64,000 nucleotides of DNA from Orobanche coerulescens. Lineage: Eukaryota > Streptophyta > Magnoliopsida > Lamiales > Orobanchaceae. Where the stretch lies: contig CM065804.1 of assembly GCA_033398695.1 (NCBI GenBank), forward strand, positions 118,725,501 to 118,789,500, in the 5' to 3' direction. Shown here one piece after another: positions 34,772 through 45,760 of this stretch (within the stretch, counting starts at the first letter, position 1; every line of letters starts with the position of its first letter). The position numbers and the translations under genes are program-made. The notes below the pieces were generated by a model. It saw only the letters and a program-made list of their open reading frames with translations, did no database searches and was not told the origin of the DNA.

Positions 34772-36961
34772 TGTAACACCCCGAGATATTCAGGGTATAT
34801 TACAGTGCCGTGGACCGCTACATGGGACCCACTAGGCTAGACACAATTTACCACAGTAAATATACACATTATCCAATTAAAAATCAAATCACACGCCCGG
34901 TACAACCGGCGGAATAATCCACAATGGCAACATAAATAACTTGACGAATATAAATCTTAATCCGAAGAGAAAAGCCTAAGTACTCGCGAGTACAATCTAT
35001 AAGTTTCAAAAGTGAACAATAACCATATCGAATGGGATAACGGAAATAAAAGGACTCAAACGCATATGTCAACGACACTGGCCAACATCCTCGTATTTTC
35101 CCAGCGCTTGCTCGTCCGGATGATTATAACCTGACATCTATAACAAGAATTACCCCACAACGGGTCCCTAGAGGGGTTAGCAATTACGCTAGTACAAGTA
35201 ATCAAGGCAAACCAATCGCTTACACATTTCATAGTACATGCACCAATATCATTTCAAAAACCAAAACCAGACATGTCTTTTCCGGAAACAAACAGTCACA
35301 ATCAAATTTGTCTAGGAACGGGACGAAGCCACAAATCCCACCCGAGGCCTCTAAGGACCCTCCCGGGCTGGCCATATCATAAAACAAATCACGCACATGT
35401 ATCGCCTAGGATAGGGACGAAGCCACAAATCCCACCCGAGGCCTCTAAGGACCCTCCCGGGCTGGCTAGCTAAACAAACTCATGAATCCAGAGTGAAGTC
35501 ATAGATTCCCCCGAGGCCCCGTCGGACCCTCCCCGGGTGAGCACAATCACACACAATATACATTACCATTTCACGTTAAGCATAAAGGTTTCCAAAAAAT
35601 ACTTGCCTTGAATAATTGACGACGCAACGAATGGAAAGGAAAATCACCGACGAACGCTATCAACCAACGGAACCGAACCTAACGATTCGAATAACATAAT
35701 CACAACCAACTCTAGATGAATACGGAATGGAATACACCCGAAAACCCACCTACGATTCATGTATATTCGTATATAAGCAACAACGAGGGAGGACCACAAC
35801 CAAACCCTCTCGATTCCGTAAAAACTACAAAATATACCATGAATCCGTAGGAAAACTAATGATACTAACAAGATTAATCATGTTCATCATGAATTAATCA
35901 ACAAAACGGAACGAATGGGACGAAAATCCGAAAACCCCCAAATCGCCCAAAAGTAGGGTTCTAAGAGATTTACCTTGGATTGAGGATGAAGAACACAAGT
36001 AGGCGTTGTTAATCAACTTCAAAAACTCAAGGTAGGGGATGCCTGAAATAATCGGAGGAAGAGATCCCTCGAAAATCGCCCGGAGAAACCCTACGTCGCG
36101 GGGAGGAGACGAAATGAAAATAATACGTTCATCTGGGTCAACTCCCTGGTTTATATAGCCAGGGAGTGTTAGCGCGCGCTAATCCTCAAAGTTAGCGTGC
36201 GCTAACGGGACAAACTCCAGTCTAGTAGCCAGACTTCTGGCCGTTAGCATGCACTACTCAAAATGTAGCGTGCGCTAATAACCTCTCGGTAGCGCGCGCT
36301 ATCGGCCAATAGCGTGCGCTACCTGGACATCAGCCGAGTCCAGAAGCAACTGTCAGTACACACCTGATCCAGTTAGCGCGCGCTATCGACCAAACGTAGC
36401 GTGCGCTAACAGTGTATCGGTAGCGCGTGCTATCGGCCAATAGCATGCGCTACCTGGGCACCCGATCGAGTCCAGTAGCAACTGTCCAGTACTGGACAGT
36501 CACACTAGCGCACGCTACCGGGATCTCAGCAGGCGCTAGCCCCCGACATTAGCGTGCGCTAGACTAAGTAGTGTACGCTAATCCGCTCGTCCAGAGGGCT
36601 GGAATAAGCACCGCCACTCCCAGTGCTGCTCTCTAGCGCGCGCTACGAAGCAGTAGTAGCGTGCGCTACTATGGGACCCCTAGCATGCGCTATGCAGAAA
36701 AGATAGCGTGCGCTAGGTACGAAATATAAACGGTCCAAAACACTGGAATATAAACGAAACATCAAACAGAACATCTCAAAATGCATCATAATATAGAATG
36801 GATCCACGGCAACCACGAAACGGCGGTTCCACACAACAATTACGAGAATCAGATCAATAGATGACGGAAGAAATACACTGAAAGATACACGAGGGTCGCT
36901 ACAACTGGGGAATACACCGAAAAATTAAAATACATGGAGAAGAAAAAATGCAGATATTACA
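34772..36961 (-). repeat. Tekay array LTR 3 (5' LTR, 2190 bp)
   Basis: Begins TGTAACACCCCGAG and ends GCAGATATTACA, followed by the TGAGC duplication. TATA box at 36150-36157 and U3 palindrome cluster at 36170-36716, the best preserved of the three. Few differences from LTR 2. No gene. Confidence 0.9.
36170..36716. repeat. U3 palindrome cluster, Tekay LTR 3
   Basis: Repeated TAGCGCGCGCTA and TAGCGTGCGCTA motifs, for example near 36170, 36292 and 36641, joined by short linkers. The densest example of this motif in the window. Confidence 0.8.
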
Positions 36962-36966
36962 TGAGC
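36962..36966. repeat. Target-site duplication of Tekay array, right copy (TGAGC)
   Basis: Matches 17447-17451. Element B's gag resumes immediately after. Confidence 0.9.
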
Positions 36967-39900
36967 AAGGGAGCTTATCGGTTGAAGAATATAGAGAAAA
37001 TTCAACCAAATCAGCTTCTTTGTGGAGCACATGGTGGATACTGACCGCAAGAGGGCCCTTAAGTTCCGAAGTGGTTTACGCCCGAGTATTCATCACATTG
37101 TGGCTAGTCATGGGGTGCTACCGTATACCGAGATAGTGTTCCGAGCTCAAGAGGTTGAAGCTAGTCATAACTTGAGTCCTCAACCAGCTGCTAAGTCATC
37201 TTCTAGGAAGAGAGGTTGGAATGTAAATCAATCTAAGTCGGCGGCTTCCAATAAGCAGAAGAAAGTAGATGAGAAATCTGCACGGAGTGCGCCGATCACT
37301 AGTCCTGCATGCCCAAAGTGTGGTAATAATCATGGCGGGGAGTGTTTGTTTGGAAAGGGTGTCTGCTATAATTTCGGGAAGCCAGGTCACGCAAGCCGAC
37401 ATTGTCCACAATCTAAGGGCAAAGGACAAGCATCGGAAGGTCAAGCTCGAGTCTACTCAATGAATCAGGCTGATAATAGTCCCGGCACAGTATTAGGTAT
37501 GCTTATGAACTCTAATGTGCCTGCTTTCTCTTTGCTTGACACTGGTGCCACACACTCTTTTATGTCTGCAAAGTTTTATCATGTCGTTGGTCATATAAGC
37601 GTTAGAATTATTGAGTCTCTTGAGGTTAGCTTACCATCAAGAAATACGATACTCACCAACAGAATGATTGATGAGAGTATCGAGATAGGAGGAAGAGAAT
37701 TTGACACTAACCTATATTTGATTAGCTTGATGGATTTTGACGTGATCCTTGGTATGGACTGGCTCAATAAACATGATGCCGATATAAACTGCCGCGAGAA
37801 GAAGGTGACATTGAGATGTTCCGAAGATGAGTCGATCACCTTTTATGGTACTAAGAGTAGTGCAGTACCAAGAGTAATCACAGCCATGAAGGCACTGAGA
37901 AGTCTAAGGAAGAAGGAATGTCAGGGTCACTTGGTGAGTTTGGTCCACACTCGTACCAGTGAGTTGTCCCCTATAGACGTACCTATAGTACGGGAGTTTT
38001 TGGATGTGTTTCCAGAAGATTTGTCGGGAGTCCCACCCGTTCGGCAAGTGGAGTTTAGTATTGATTTCGTCCCTGGGGCAGCCCCAACATATAGAATGGC
38101 TTTGAAGGAACTTCACGAATTGAAGGTCCAAATTCAAGATCTTCTGGAACTCGGATTTATTCGTTCTAGTGTGTTACCATGGGGTGCACCAGTGCTGTTT
38201 GTAAGAAAGAAGGATAGGTCACTTCGGATGTGTATTGATTACAGGGAGCTGAATCGACTCACGGTAAAGAACAAGTACCCATTACCGAGAATCGAGGATC
38301 TAATCGATCAACTGAGGGGAGCCGGAACCTTTTCGAAGATCGATTTGAGGTCAGGGTACCATCAAATGAAGATTAGGGAGTGTGATATTCCCAAGACCGT
38401 TTTCAGGACTCGTTATGGGCATTTTGAATTTGTAGTGATGCCATTTGGTCTGAGTAACGCACCTGCAGTATTTATGAATTTGATGAACATGGTGTTCCAA
38501 CCTTACTTGGATAAGTTCGTGATCGTCTTCATAGATGACATCTTGGTGTATTCTAAGGGTAAGGAACAACACCAAGAGCATTTGAGGATTACATTAGAGA
38601 CACTTCGCAAGGAGAAGTTGTATGTCAAGTTCAAGAAATGTGAGTTTTGGTTAAATAGAGTTGGATTCCTTGGACACGTGTTGACTTCTAAAGGAATTGA
38701 GGTAGATCCTGACAAGGTTGTTGCAGTGAGTAGTTGGGGAGTACCCAAGAATGCGAGCGAAGCTCGCAGCTTTCTGGGCTTAGCTGGCTATTATAGAAGA
38801 TTTATAAGAGGATTTTCTAAAATCGCCACTCCTATGACCCAATTAACAAGGAAGGGCGTGAGGTTTGAATGGAGTGAGAGGTGCGAGGAAATTTATCTAG
38901 AGTTGAAAAGGAGACTAACCTCGGCACCAGTATTAACGATTCTTGATCCGATAGAAGACTTTGTTATTTATAGTGATGCCTCAAAGCAGAGTTTGGGTTG
39001 TGTTCTGATGCAATATGGTAAAGTAGTAGCATATGCATCGATACAGCTGAAACCACATGAGTTGAACTATCCAACGGATGATTTGGAGTTGGCTGCTGTA
39101 GTACATGCACTGAAGATTTGGCATCACTATCTCTACGGAGGGAAGTGCGAGATATACACAGACCATAAAAGTCTGAAGTATCTTTTCATACAGAAGGATC
39201 TTAATATGAGGCAAAGGAGATAGTTATAATTAGTGAAGGGCTATGATTGTACCATCCATTACCATCCGGGTAAGGCTAATGTGGTAGCTGATGCCTTGAG
39301 TCGGAAGACTAGAGGCGAGTTAGCTTGCTTGACCGATCAGGAGAGTTTGATAAAGGAGTTCTCCCAGTTGAGGATTGAGGTAGTTGAGTCTTCAAAACGT
39401 TCGAAAGCAATCCGATCATCTATGGTCTTGCAACCAAACTTGAGGGATAAGATTAAGGAGGATCAACCACGTGATAAGTTCTTGTGTAAGATGAAAGATC
39501 GAGCACAAGATGGGAGTATTGAGAAATTTTTCATTGCCGCAGACGATGTTTTGACTTACGATGGGAGGTTGTATGTTCCTAAGGATCCATCCCTTAGGAG
39601 GTAAATCCTTGAAGAAGCTCACAATGTACCATGCTCCGCCCACCCGGGAGGTACAAAGATGTACCACGACCTGAAGAAGTTCTTTTGGTGGAGGGGAATG
39701 AAATAGGACATTGGTGTATTTGTGGAGATGTGTATGATATGTCATCAGGTGAAGGCAGAACACCAACGGCCAGGAGGTTTACTTCAACTGTTGGAAATCC
39801 AAAAATGGAAATAGGAGCATATTGCAATGGATTTCGTGGTTGGTCTGCCGCGAACCATGAGGAAGAACGACGCTATCTGGGTGATAGTAGATCGTTTGAC

Positions 39901-40876
39901 GAAGTCATCTCATTTTCTACCTGTGAGGATGACTTACAGTATGGAACAATACACTAAGATTTATATTCGAGAGATTGTGAGGTTACATGGTGTTCCAGTG
40001 TCGATCGTCTCGGATAGAGATCCGTAATTTACGTCGAAATTTTGGAAGAGTCTTTAGAGTGCGTTGGGCGCTAGGTTGAATTTCAGTACTGCATATCATC
40101 CGCAAACCGATGGTCAATCTGAACGGACTATCAAAACACTCGAAGATTTTTTGAAGGTGTGTGTTCTTGATACTGGTGAGAATTGGGAAAATATTTTGCC
40201 GTTAGTAGAGTTTCCTTATAACAATAGTTACCAAGCAACTATACAAATGGCCCCGTACGAGGCTCTCTATGGAAGGAAATGTCGATCGCCCCTTTATTGG
40301 AGTGAGGTTGGAGAAGGAAAAATTTTGGGTCCAGAATTGATCGAGCAGACTGTAGAGAAGGTAGTCGAGATCAGAAGTAGGATTAAGACCGCCCAGGATC
40401 GGCAAAAGTCTTATGCTGATAAACGAAGGAAAGATATCCAATTTGAGATTGGAGAAAAGGTGTTCTTGAAGGTAGCGCCGATGAAAGGAGTGATACGATT
40501 CGGTAAGAAGGGAAAGATAAAACCTCGTTATATCGGACCTTTTGAGATTTTGGGTCATGTTGGTGATCTTGCTTATAGTTTGTCATTGCCGTTAGAGTTA
40601 TTGGGAGTGCACAATGTCTTTCACGTCTCCATGCTGAGAAAATACGTACATGATCCTGGTCATGTATGCAATTACAAAGAGTTGCACGTAGCCAAGGACC
40701 TGACTTATGAGGAAGTACCTACAGCTGTTTTGGAGCGTAAGGTACATCGGTTGCGAAATAGAGAGGTTAAACTGGTGAAAGTTCAATGGAGCCGTCATGG
40801 ACCGAACGAAGCAACTTGGGAACGTGAAGAGGAGATCCGTTCTAAGTATCCGACGTTCGCCATTGAAGGTACATGA
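36967..40876 (+). pseudogene. Gypsy element B gag-pol (second piece)
   Basis: Continues the gag cut at 17451. It has a modified zinc knuckle ([14 protein letters not shown], second Cys replaced by Phe), a protease ([10 protein letters not shown]), RT ([18 protein letters not shown]), RNase H ([19 protein letters not shown]), an integrase zinc-binding region, the DDE core ([27 protein letters not shown]), the GPFEIL domain and a chromodomain (VKVQWSRHGPNEATWE), stop at 40876. A 733-codon stretch (37022-39223) is open. Lesions: two stops at about 39222 that replace Trp and Glu in the RNase H tail, TAA at 39602, frameshifts at 39600-39830, and TAA at 40025 and TAG at about 40055 within the integrase core. 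A few residues are missing before the RT fingers. Del/Tekay-type chromovirus, older than its insertions. Confidence 0.92.
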
Positions 40877-40901
40877 TTTAATTTTCTAGGACGAAAATTC
40901 A

Positions 40902-40917
40902 TTTAAGAGGAGTAGGT
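40902..40917 (+). promoter_or_regulatory. Polypurine tract of element B
   Basis: TTAAGAGGAGTAGGT directly before TGTAACGCCC of the 3' LTR. Confidence 0.75.
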
Positions 40918-41156
40918 TGTAACGCCCTGATTTTCGAGCATACATTTATTTTATAATTTGTAGAAAGCGCATGAATGATTTTAAATGTCTAACAATTTAT
41001 TTACGAATTTTGTTTTTATTTATTAAAGAAGGTCAAAATTTTCCTTATTCGCATATCGTGATTGTAGTTTATGCTCCAGGCTCGAGTCCAAGATCTCATA
41101 TTATAATGGCCCGAGTCATTTCGTCATATACATTCAAGTGGTCATTATTTATTTTA

Positions 41157-41400
41157 TGATATTATTATTAATTATTCGAGTATAATACTAACACTACTAT
41201 CAATAATATTATCTTTATTATTAATAATAATATTATTAATACCGTTTTATTAAGTATTAATATTATTATTATGGTTATCATTATCATTTTTAGATTTATT
41301 TCATGATCAATATTACCAATTAATTATTATTCTACATTTACTATTATTAGTATTATTATTATTATTATATCATTTATATTTAACCATGTGTCTTAATTTA
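41157..41400. repeat. ATT-rich low-complexity tract in element B U3
   Basis: Imperfect runs of ATT, TTA and AAT triplets over about 240 bp, upstream of the TATA box. Confidence 0.8.
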
Positions 41401-41549
41401 ACCAGCTATGATCAAATTTAATTAACCACAATTAAGAATTTTGGTGTAGTCGATCGATGAAACATCAGAATTCTAACTTCCTCAAAACTCCTCAATGTTT
41501 ATCAACATTCACAATCCTAATACAACTTAAACACTTAAAAATTTACACC

Positions 41550-41557
41550 TATAAATA
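41550..41557 (+). promoter_or_regulatory. TATA box of element B LTR
   Basis: TATAAATA in the correct orientation about 630 bp into the LTR. Confidence 0.6.
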
Positions 41558-42269
41558 CTAATTCTGCAGTACACAAATTCTTTACACATCGATCCAACAC
41601 CCTAACAGAAGAAGAAAAAAATACATCTACCATCTGTACAAATCGGCAGTCATCATTCAAGAGAAGAATATCATCCATCAACCTACCATCCAACGCCAGT
41701 ACTCTACAAATCATAATCATACAAAGGGAGCGGGGGTGGAGAGAGAGTTCTGGAGAGAGAGGACCGATAGGGGGGCGGTAATGAGAAGTGAAGAACTGAA
41801 TTGTTGGCTGAGGTCAGGAAGAAGGGTTTATATACCCGCGAATTTTTAGGGCTTTTCGTTTTAGACCCCAGACTTCTCAGGTCTTCCAACTTGACCCAAA
41901 TCCATTGTCAGTTCATTCAATTTCAGCCTTTAACCTTCAATTTCATGCGAAATTTAATCCCAGTCAGTTTTTAATACTTTTAATTTTATCCCAGCCAGTT
42001 CCCAATATTTAAATCAGATCCCTTTTACTCAATTATAAACTCAATTATAAATTCAATAATTTATATTAATTTATTTTGGGAGCTATATTAATATTAAAAT
42101 TTAAATGTTATTTTAGGAGACGAGGACTCGGAGCCTAGGACTTGAACTGCCTTTGCATCTCAATTTTCAAGGGTCATCATTGTATTTCGAGGTGGGGATT
42201 TTACGCTTGTTTTATTTAATGAATGTTGTTACTTGTATATATGCTTGTTTCTTGCCAAACATTTATATG

Positions 42270-42440
42270 CTCAAAGTTTGATTATTAATTACGTTGTAGC
42301 CTCCAATGAGTAGTAGGCATGATGTGCTCAAAGTTTGCATATTATTTACGTTGTAGCCTCCAATGAGTAGTAGGCATAATGTGCTCAAAGTTTGTATATT
42401 ATTTACGTTGTAGCCTCCAATGAGTAGTAGGCAGTATGCA
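42270..42440. repeat. Three 57-bp tandem units in element B LTR
   Basis: Units start CTCAAAGTTTG at 42270, 42327 and 42384 and share GTTGTAGCCTCCAATGAGTA. The third is slightly diverged at its end. They lie downstream of the TATA box. Confidence 0.9.
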
Positions 42441-42858
42441 CAAAGTTTTCATATTAATGGCCCTCGGGCAATCACCGGGTTCAGGCATGTCATATCTACT
42501 TGGCAACATGTATGTATTTAAATTTAAAAAAGTGTTCCCTCCTCACTGAGCGAGTTGAGAGCTCACCCCATTATTTAAACGTTTCAAGTTGAGGAGTCTG
42601 GCGTGGCGGGCAAAGGCGTGGCGTGATAATAATAGTTATCAGCTTTTTTATTTATTTCGTTTATTTAAAGTTTTAATTTTTGCTTCAATGTCATGTTGAA
42701 TATTATGGATGTTTGAAATGTTGAGGATTTATTTTTATTTACTTGTGAAATGGATGACTTTATTTCAATTTCCGCTGCAATTATTCAATTATTTTTTGGG
42801 GATGTTTAATCTCAATTGAAATTCTTTTAAAAAGACATTTTGAAAAGTGGTCGCTACA

Positions 42859-43437
42859 GAGTTCTACTAGGAGTCATTTCCCCAATCTTCCTTAAGATCC
42901 CTATGGTAGCCCAGGATGCCTATAAAGGACATCAGGTGGGACAACTGAACACATGCAATCATTACAAGGGGAGTTCGATTTGCTTGTTTTGTAATTGTTT
43001 ATCTTTAGTTGTTGTGTCTTTGATTCTGCAATTTAGATAATACATCATTTTTTTTAAGAATGACCGAAAGTTACTAGAAAATAAAGAAAAATATTGATAG
43101 GTCTTCTTCTTGTTTTCACCAACCAACTTTGTTGTTCAAGAAAGATCTGGTAACTTGTTGCCCACACTACATCGGAATCTAGGTGACGAAATACTCTAGA
43201 ATATACAAAGGTTGAAATCAAAAGATCTACCACCACGCTACAAGGTAATTATTTCTTTGATCTCTTGATCTAGTGGAATTAGTTTTATTAACCAATATAT
43301 ACTATGTAAATAGTGTATTATTTAAATTATTTAGCAATCTATAAATTAATTGACAAGTCTAAATAGATCGTCTGCTTGAGATTGTTTTAAACACCATATT
43401 TTCCCAAACCATGCTTCCGTTACGTTCTTATTTCCAA
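42859..43437 (+). repeat. Copia LTR fragment, host site of element B
   Basis: Aligns in the same direction with the copia 5' LTR at about 52635-53230: a CTTAAGATCCCT block, a TATA-like CTATAAAGGAC, the CTTTGATTCT(G/A)CAATTTAGATAA block, and a TTCCCAAAC...GCTTCCG tail. It is older than that element. It starts exactly at the end of element B's LTR, so B probably inserted into this LTR, whose first part would then lie left of the window. Confidence 0.7.
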
Positions 43438-44750
43438 TAGTAAGAACCAAATCATTAGTCCTTATAAGGTACTTAAGAATATTCTTTTCGGCTGTTTAAT
43501 GTTCCTTACATGGGTTTGCCTGAACCCGACTGACTAAGCTCACAATATATGTAATCTCCGGTCTTATAAGCAACATAATGCACATAAGGCTATCCACTAC
43601 GAAGGCATAGGGTACTTTACTCATTTTCCTTTTATCTTTCTGAATTTGAGGACACATAGTCATGAAAAGATGTATCTGCTTTCGCATTGGTAGGAACCCT
43701 CTATTAGAATCTTCTATCAAAAATTAGTTTAGGACCCTTTTCTATGTAGAGGGCTAGGAAAGTCCTATCATTCTATTTGCTCTATCATGGTAGAGTCTAA
43801 TCCCTAAAATGTAGATAGCCTCTCAAATCATTCATGGAGGACGTACTTGAGAGTCATGCTTTGATCGAATTCAGCATGCCAAAATATTCTGCCTATGTCA
43901 TCTACATATAATACTAAGAAAACAATCTTGCTCCCACTATCCCTATTGCAAACACATGGTTCATCTTCATTCTTTACAATGTGATATTCTTTGACTACTT
44001 CATCAAAACAAAAATTCAACTTCGTGAAGCCTGCGTCAATCCGTATATGGATCTTCAATCTTGCACACCTTGCGGATATCAGTTTTGGACATAAAGCCTT
44101 TAGGTTGTTCTATAATTTCCATGAAGGATTTATTTAGGAATATTGTCTTCACGCCTATCTGCCATATCTCATAATCCAAATGGGATACTATAACACACAT
44201 CGTGCGATTATACTTAATTATAGCTACAAGTGAGAAGGTTTTGTAATAATCGATCCCTTGTTTTTTGGTATATAAACCATCGTCACTGACCTGGCATTAT
44301 ATGTTCCGACCTAGCTATCTATAGCAATATTTCACTTGTAAGATCCGTTTAGACCCAATGGCACTATGTCCATAGGTCAGCCTACTAGAATCCAGACTTG
44401 TATAGCTTCACGCCACTTCTTAGGGTCTATGTCCACCATTGCCTGATAATTTGTACATGGGTCAATCCCTTAGTTGTTCTCTGACATCTCTTGGAGTCTC
44501 AGCTCCTCTTGATGTAGATATTAATACCTCTAAGGTAATTGGGACACTCTGCTCGACCTACACAGTGATGGCCGTATCTTATTGGGTTCGTTTTTTTTCT
44601 TGTTCAGGTGTCTCCTCAGGAGTTTTTATTTGTTCTTCTAAGTATACATTTCTACCCGCACCCGTTCTTGAATAAACTCTTTTTCAAGAAATTGCCCTTG
44701 TAAAACAACAACAGTCCTACATCTTCGTCAGGTATAAAAAATAAATTATT
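43438..44750 (-). pseudogene. Decayed Ty1/copia RT and RNase H fragment
   Basis: In minus sense, from right to left, the pieces are: sequence before and in RT (KKQGIDYYKTFSLVA near 44250), the RT active-site region (LVLYVDDI near 43910), and the RNase H entry (KVPYAFVVDSLMCIMLLIRP, 43650-43560, then EH.TAEKNILKYL near 43490). Frames change several times and stops are frequent. It is a piece of a copia polyprotein in opposite orientation to the copia element at 52383. No LTR, PBS or gag belonging to it is recognised. The final 100-300 bp before 44750 are too decayed to read. Confidence 0.75.
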
Positions 44751-45687
44751 TGTAATACCTCCTAACCTAACAGCTGAACGAAAAATGGGTCTGTGCTACT
44801 AAGTTGGGAAGTATCACTCTTTTATACTTTGAAAACCATGATTTTAAATTTCTAAAAGCAAGAACTCGGGAAATAACACAAATGATATCATTCGTTCAAA
44901 ACAGCATAAAACATAAATAAAACCATAACAGAACGATTTTATTCAAGATAAAACAGAGTCTTCGACCAGAGGGGCAAAATATCTAGGGAACATGGCATAT
45001 GGACAAGTCTCCGACTAACTGCTCTAAAGAGGTATAATCAACCACTAAACATGTGCATCATCACCTGTGTCATAAGAACCTAGTGAGCTAATGGCTCAGT
45101 AAGATGAAACTTTTGTAATAGCAAAGTATCACAAATCACATTCATCAACGAATAAGTACTTTATATGATAGAGTTATGTTCTTGTAAAATCCTTTTATCG
45201 GGTACCCTTGAAGTGTGATACTCGACTGGTAGTGATAGGCCATGGTTTCGTAACCTTTTCATATAATTGGCCAAAAAACATGTACACGGGGGTTCCCATA
45301 CTAGTGTTTCAACCAATGGTATTAGTTGTTACATTTACTGTGGGTTTCCTTGACCAACTTTTAGCCACAAGTATTTGTCACCATGTGTTAGGTCCATGGG
45401 TCCCCCACGTCACATGCCTATCCACCATCAGTCAAGTACCATACTTCATTTTCTTAAAAATTCTTTCACATATACATGCCATGCATGATCATTCAATAAC
45501 AGTCACATATGTAGATATCAATCAATATATGATCTTTATGATACAATAAGGAAAAAACGCATCTTACCTCAGGTCCAGCTGCGTATTGAAGTAAAAAGAT
45601 CAGCTTCTCTCGTTAGATGGATCTTCTAAAATCCCTGAATTAATTAACCATGTGGGAACTTAACATTCCCTCCAGGAATGCCACAAA

Positions 45688-45690
45688 TGT
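45688..45690. repeat. Target-site duplication of CACTA element, left (TGT)
   Basis: TGT before CACTACACC, repeated at 50549-50551. Three bases is the normal duplication for CACTA elements. Confidence 0.85.
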
Positions 45691-45760
45691 CACTACACCA
45701 AAATGGAAGTTTTGTCACCAAAATGGACAGAGATGTTGTCACGGTTTTAAACCGTGACGA
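45691..45760 (+). repeat. CACTA left terminal and subterminal inverted repeat
   Basis: Terminal CACTACACCAAAA followed at about 48 bp by the subterminal mirror motif GTCACGGTTTTAAACCGTGAC. The right end (50500-50548) has the matching arrangement. In En/Spm such subterminal motifs bind the TnpA protein (family knowledge). Confidence 0.9.

Larger units (their letters stand above)
17452..36961 (-). mobile_element. Tandem Tekay-type gypsy array: LTR-internal-LTR-internal-LTR
   Basis: A 19.5-kb structure with three LTRs (17452-19066 truncated, 27676-29863, 34772-36961) and two internal regions, all minus strand. The middle LTR serves both units: the PBS of unit 1 is on its left and the PPT of unit 2 on its right, with no duplication between. 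A single TGAGC pair flanks the whole. This is the product expected from unequal exchange between LTRs of one insertion. Both internal regions encode gag-protease-RT-RNase H-integrase-chromodomain in Del/Tekay order, and both are broken. Unit 1 also carries a nested gag-only element. Confidence 0.9.
40918..42858 (+). repeat. 3' LTR of gypsy element B (1941 bp)
   Basis: Begins TGTAACGCCCTG and ends GGTCGCTACA. U3 is AT-rich with ATT/TAA microsatellite-like runs (41157-41400) and lacks the CG palindromes of the other gypsy LTRs. TATA box TATAAATA at 41550-41557. Three 57-bp tandem units at 42270-42440. No gene inside. The 5' LTR lies left of the window. Confidence 0.85.

Noticed and set aside
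43438..44750. Joining the minus-strand copia fragment with the plus-strand LTR fragment into one element
   Set aside because: Orientations are opposite and no primer site or PPT links them, so they are treated as separate remnants.
45208..45549. 113-codon plus-strand frame
   Set aside because: Lies in the LTR of element F on the strand opposite to its transcript, with no recognisable domain.
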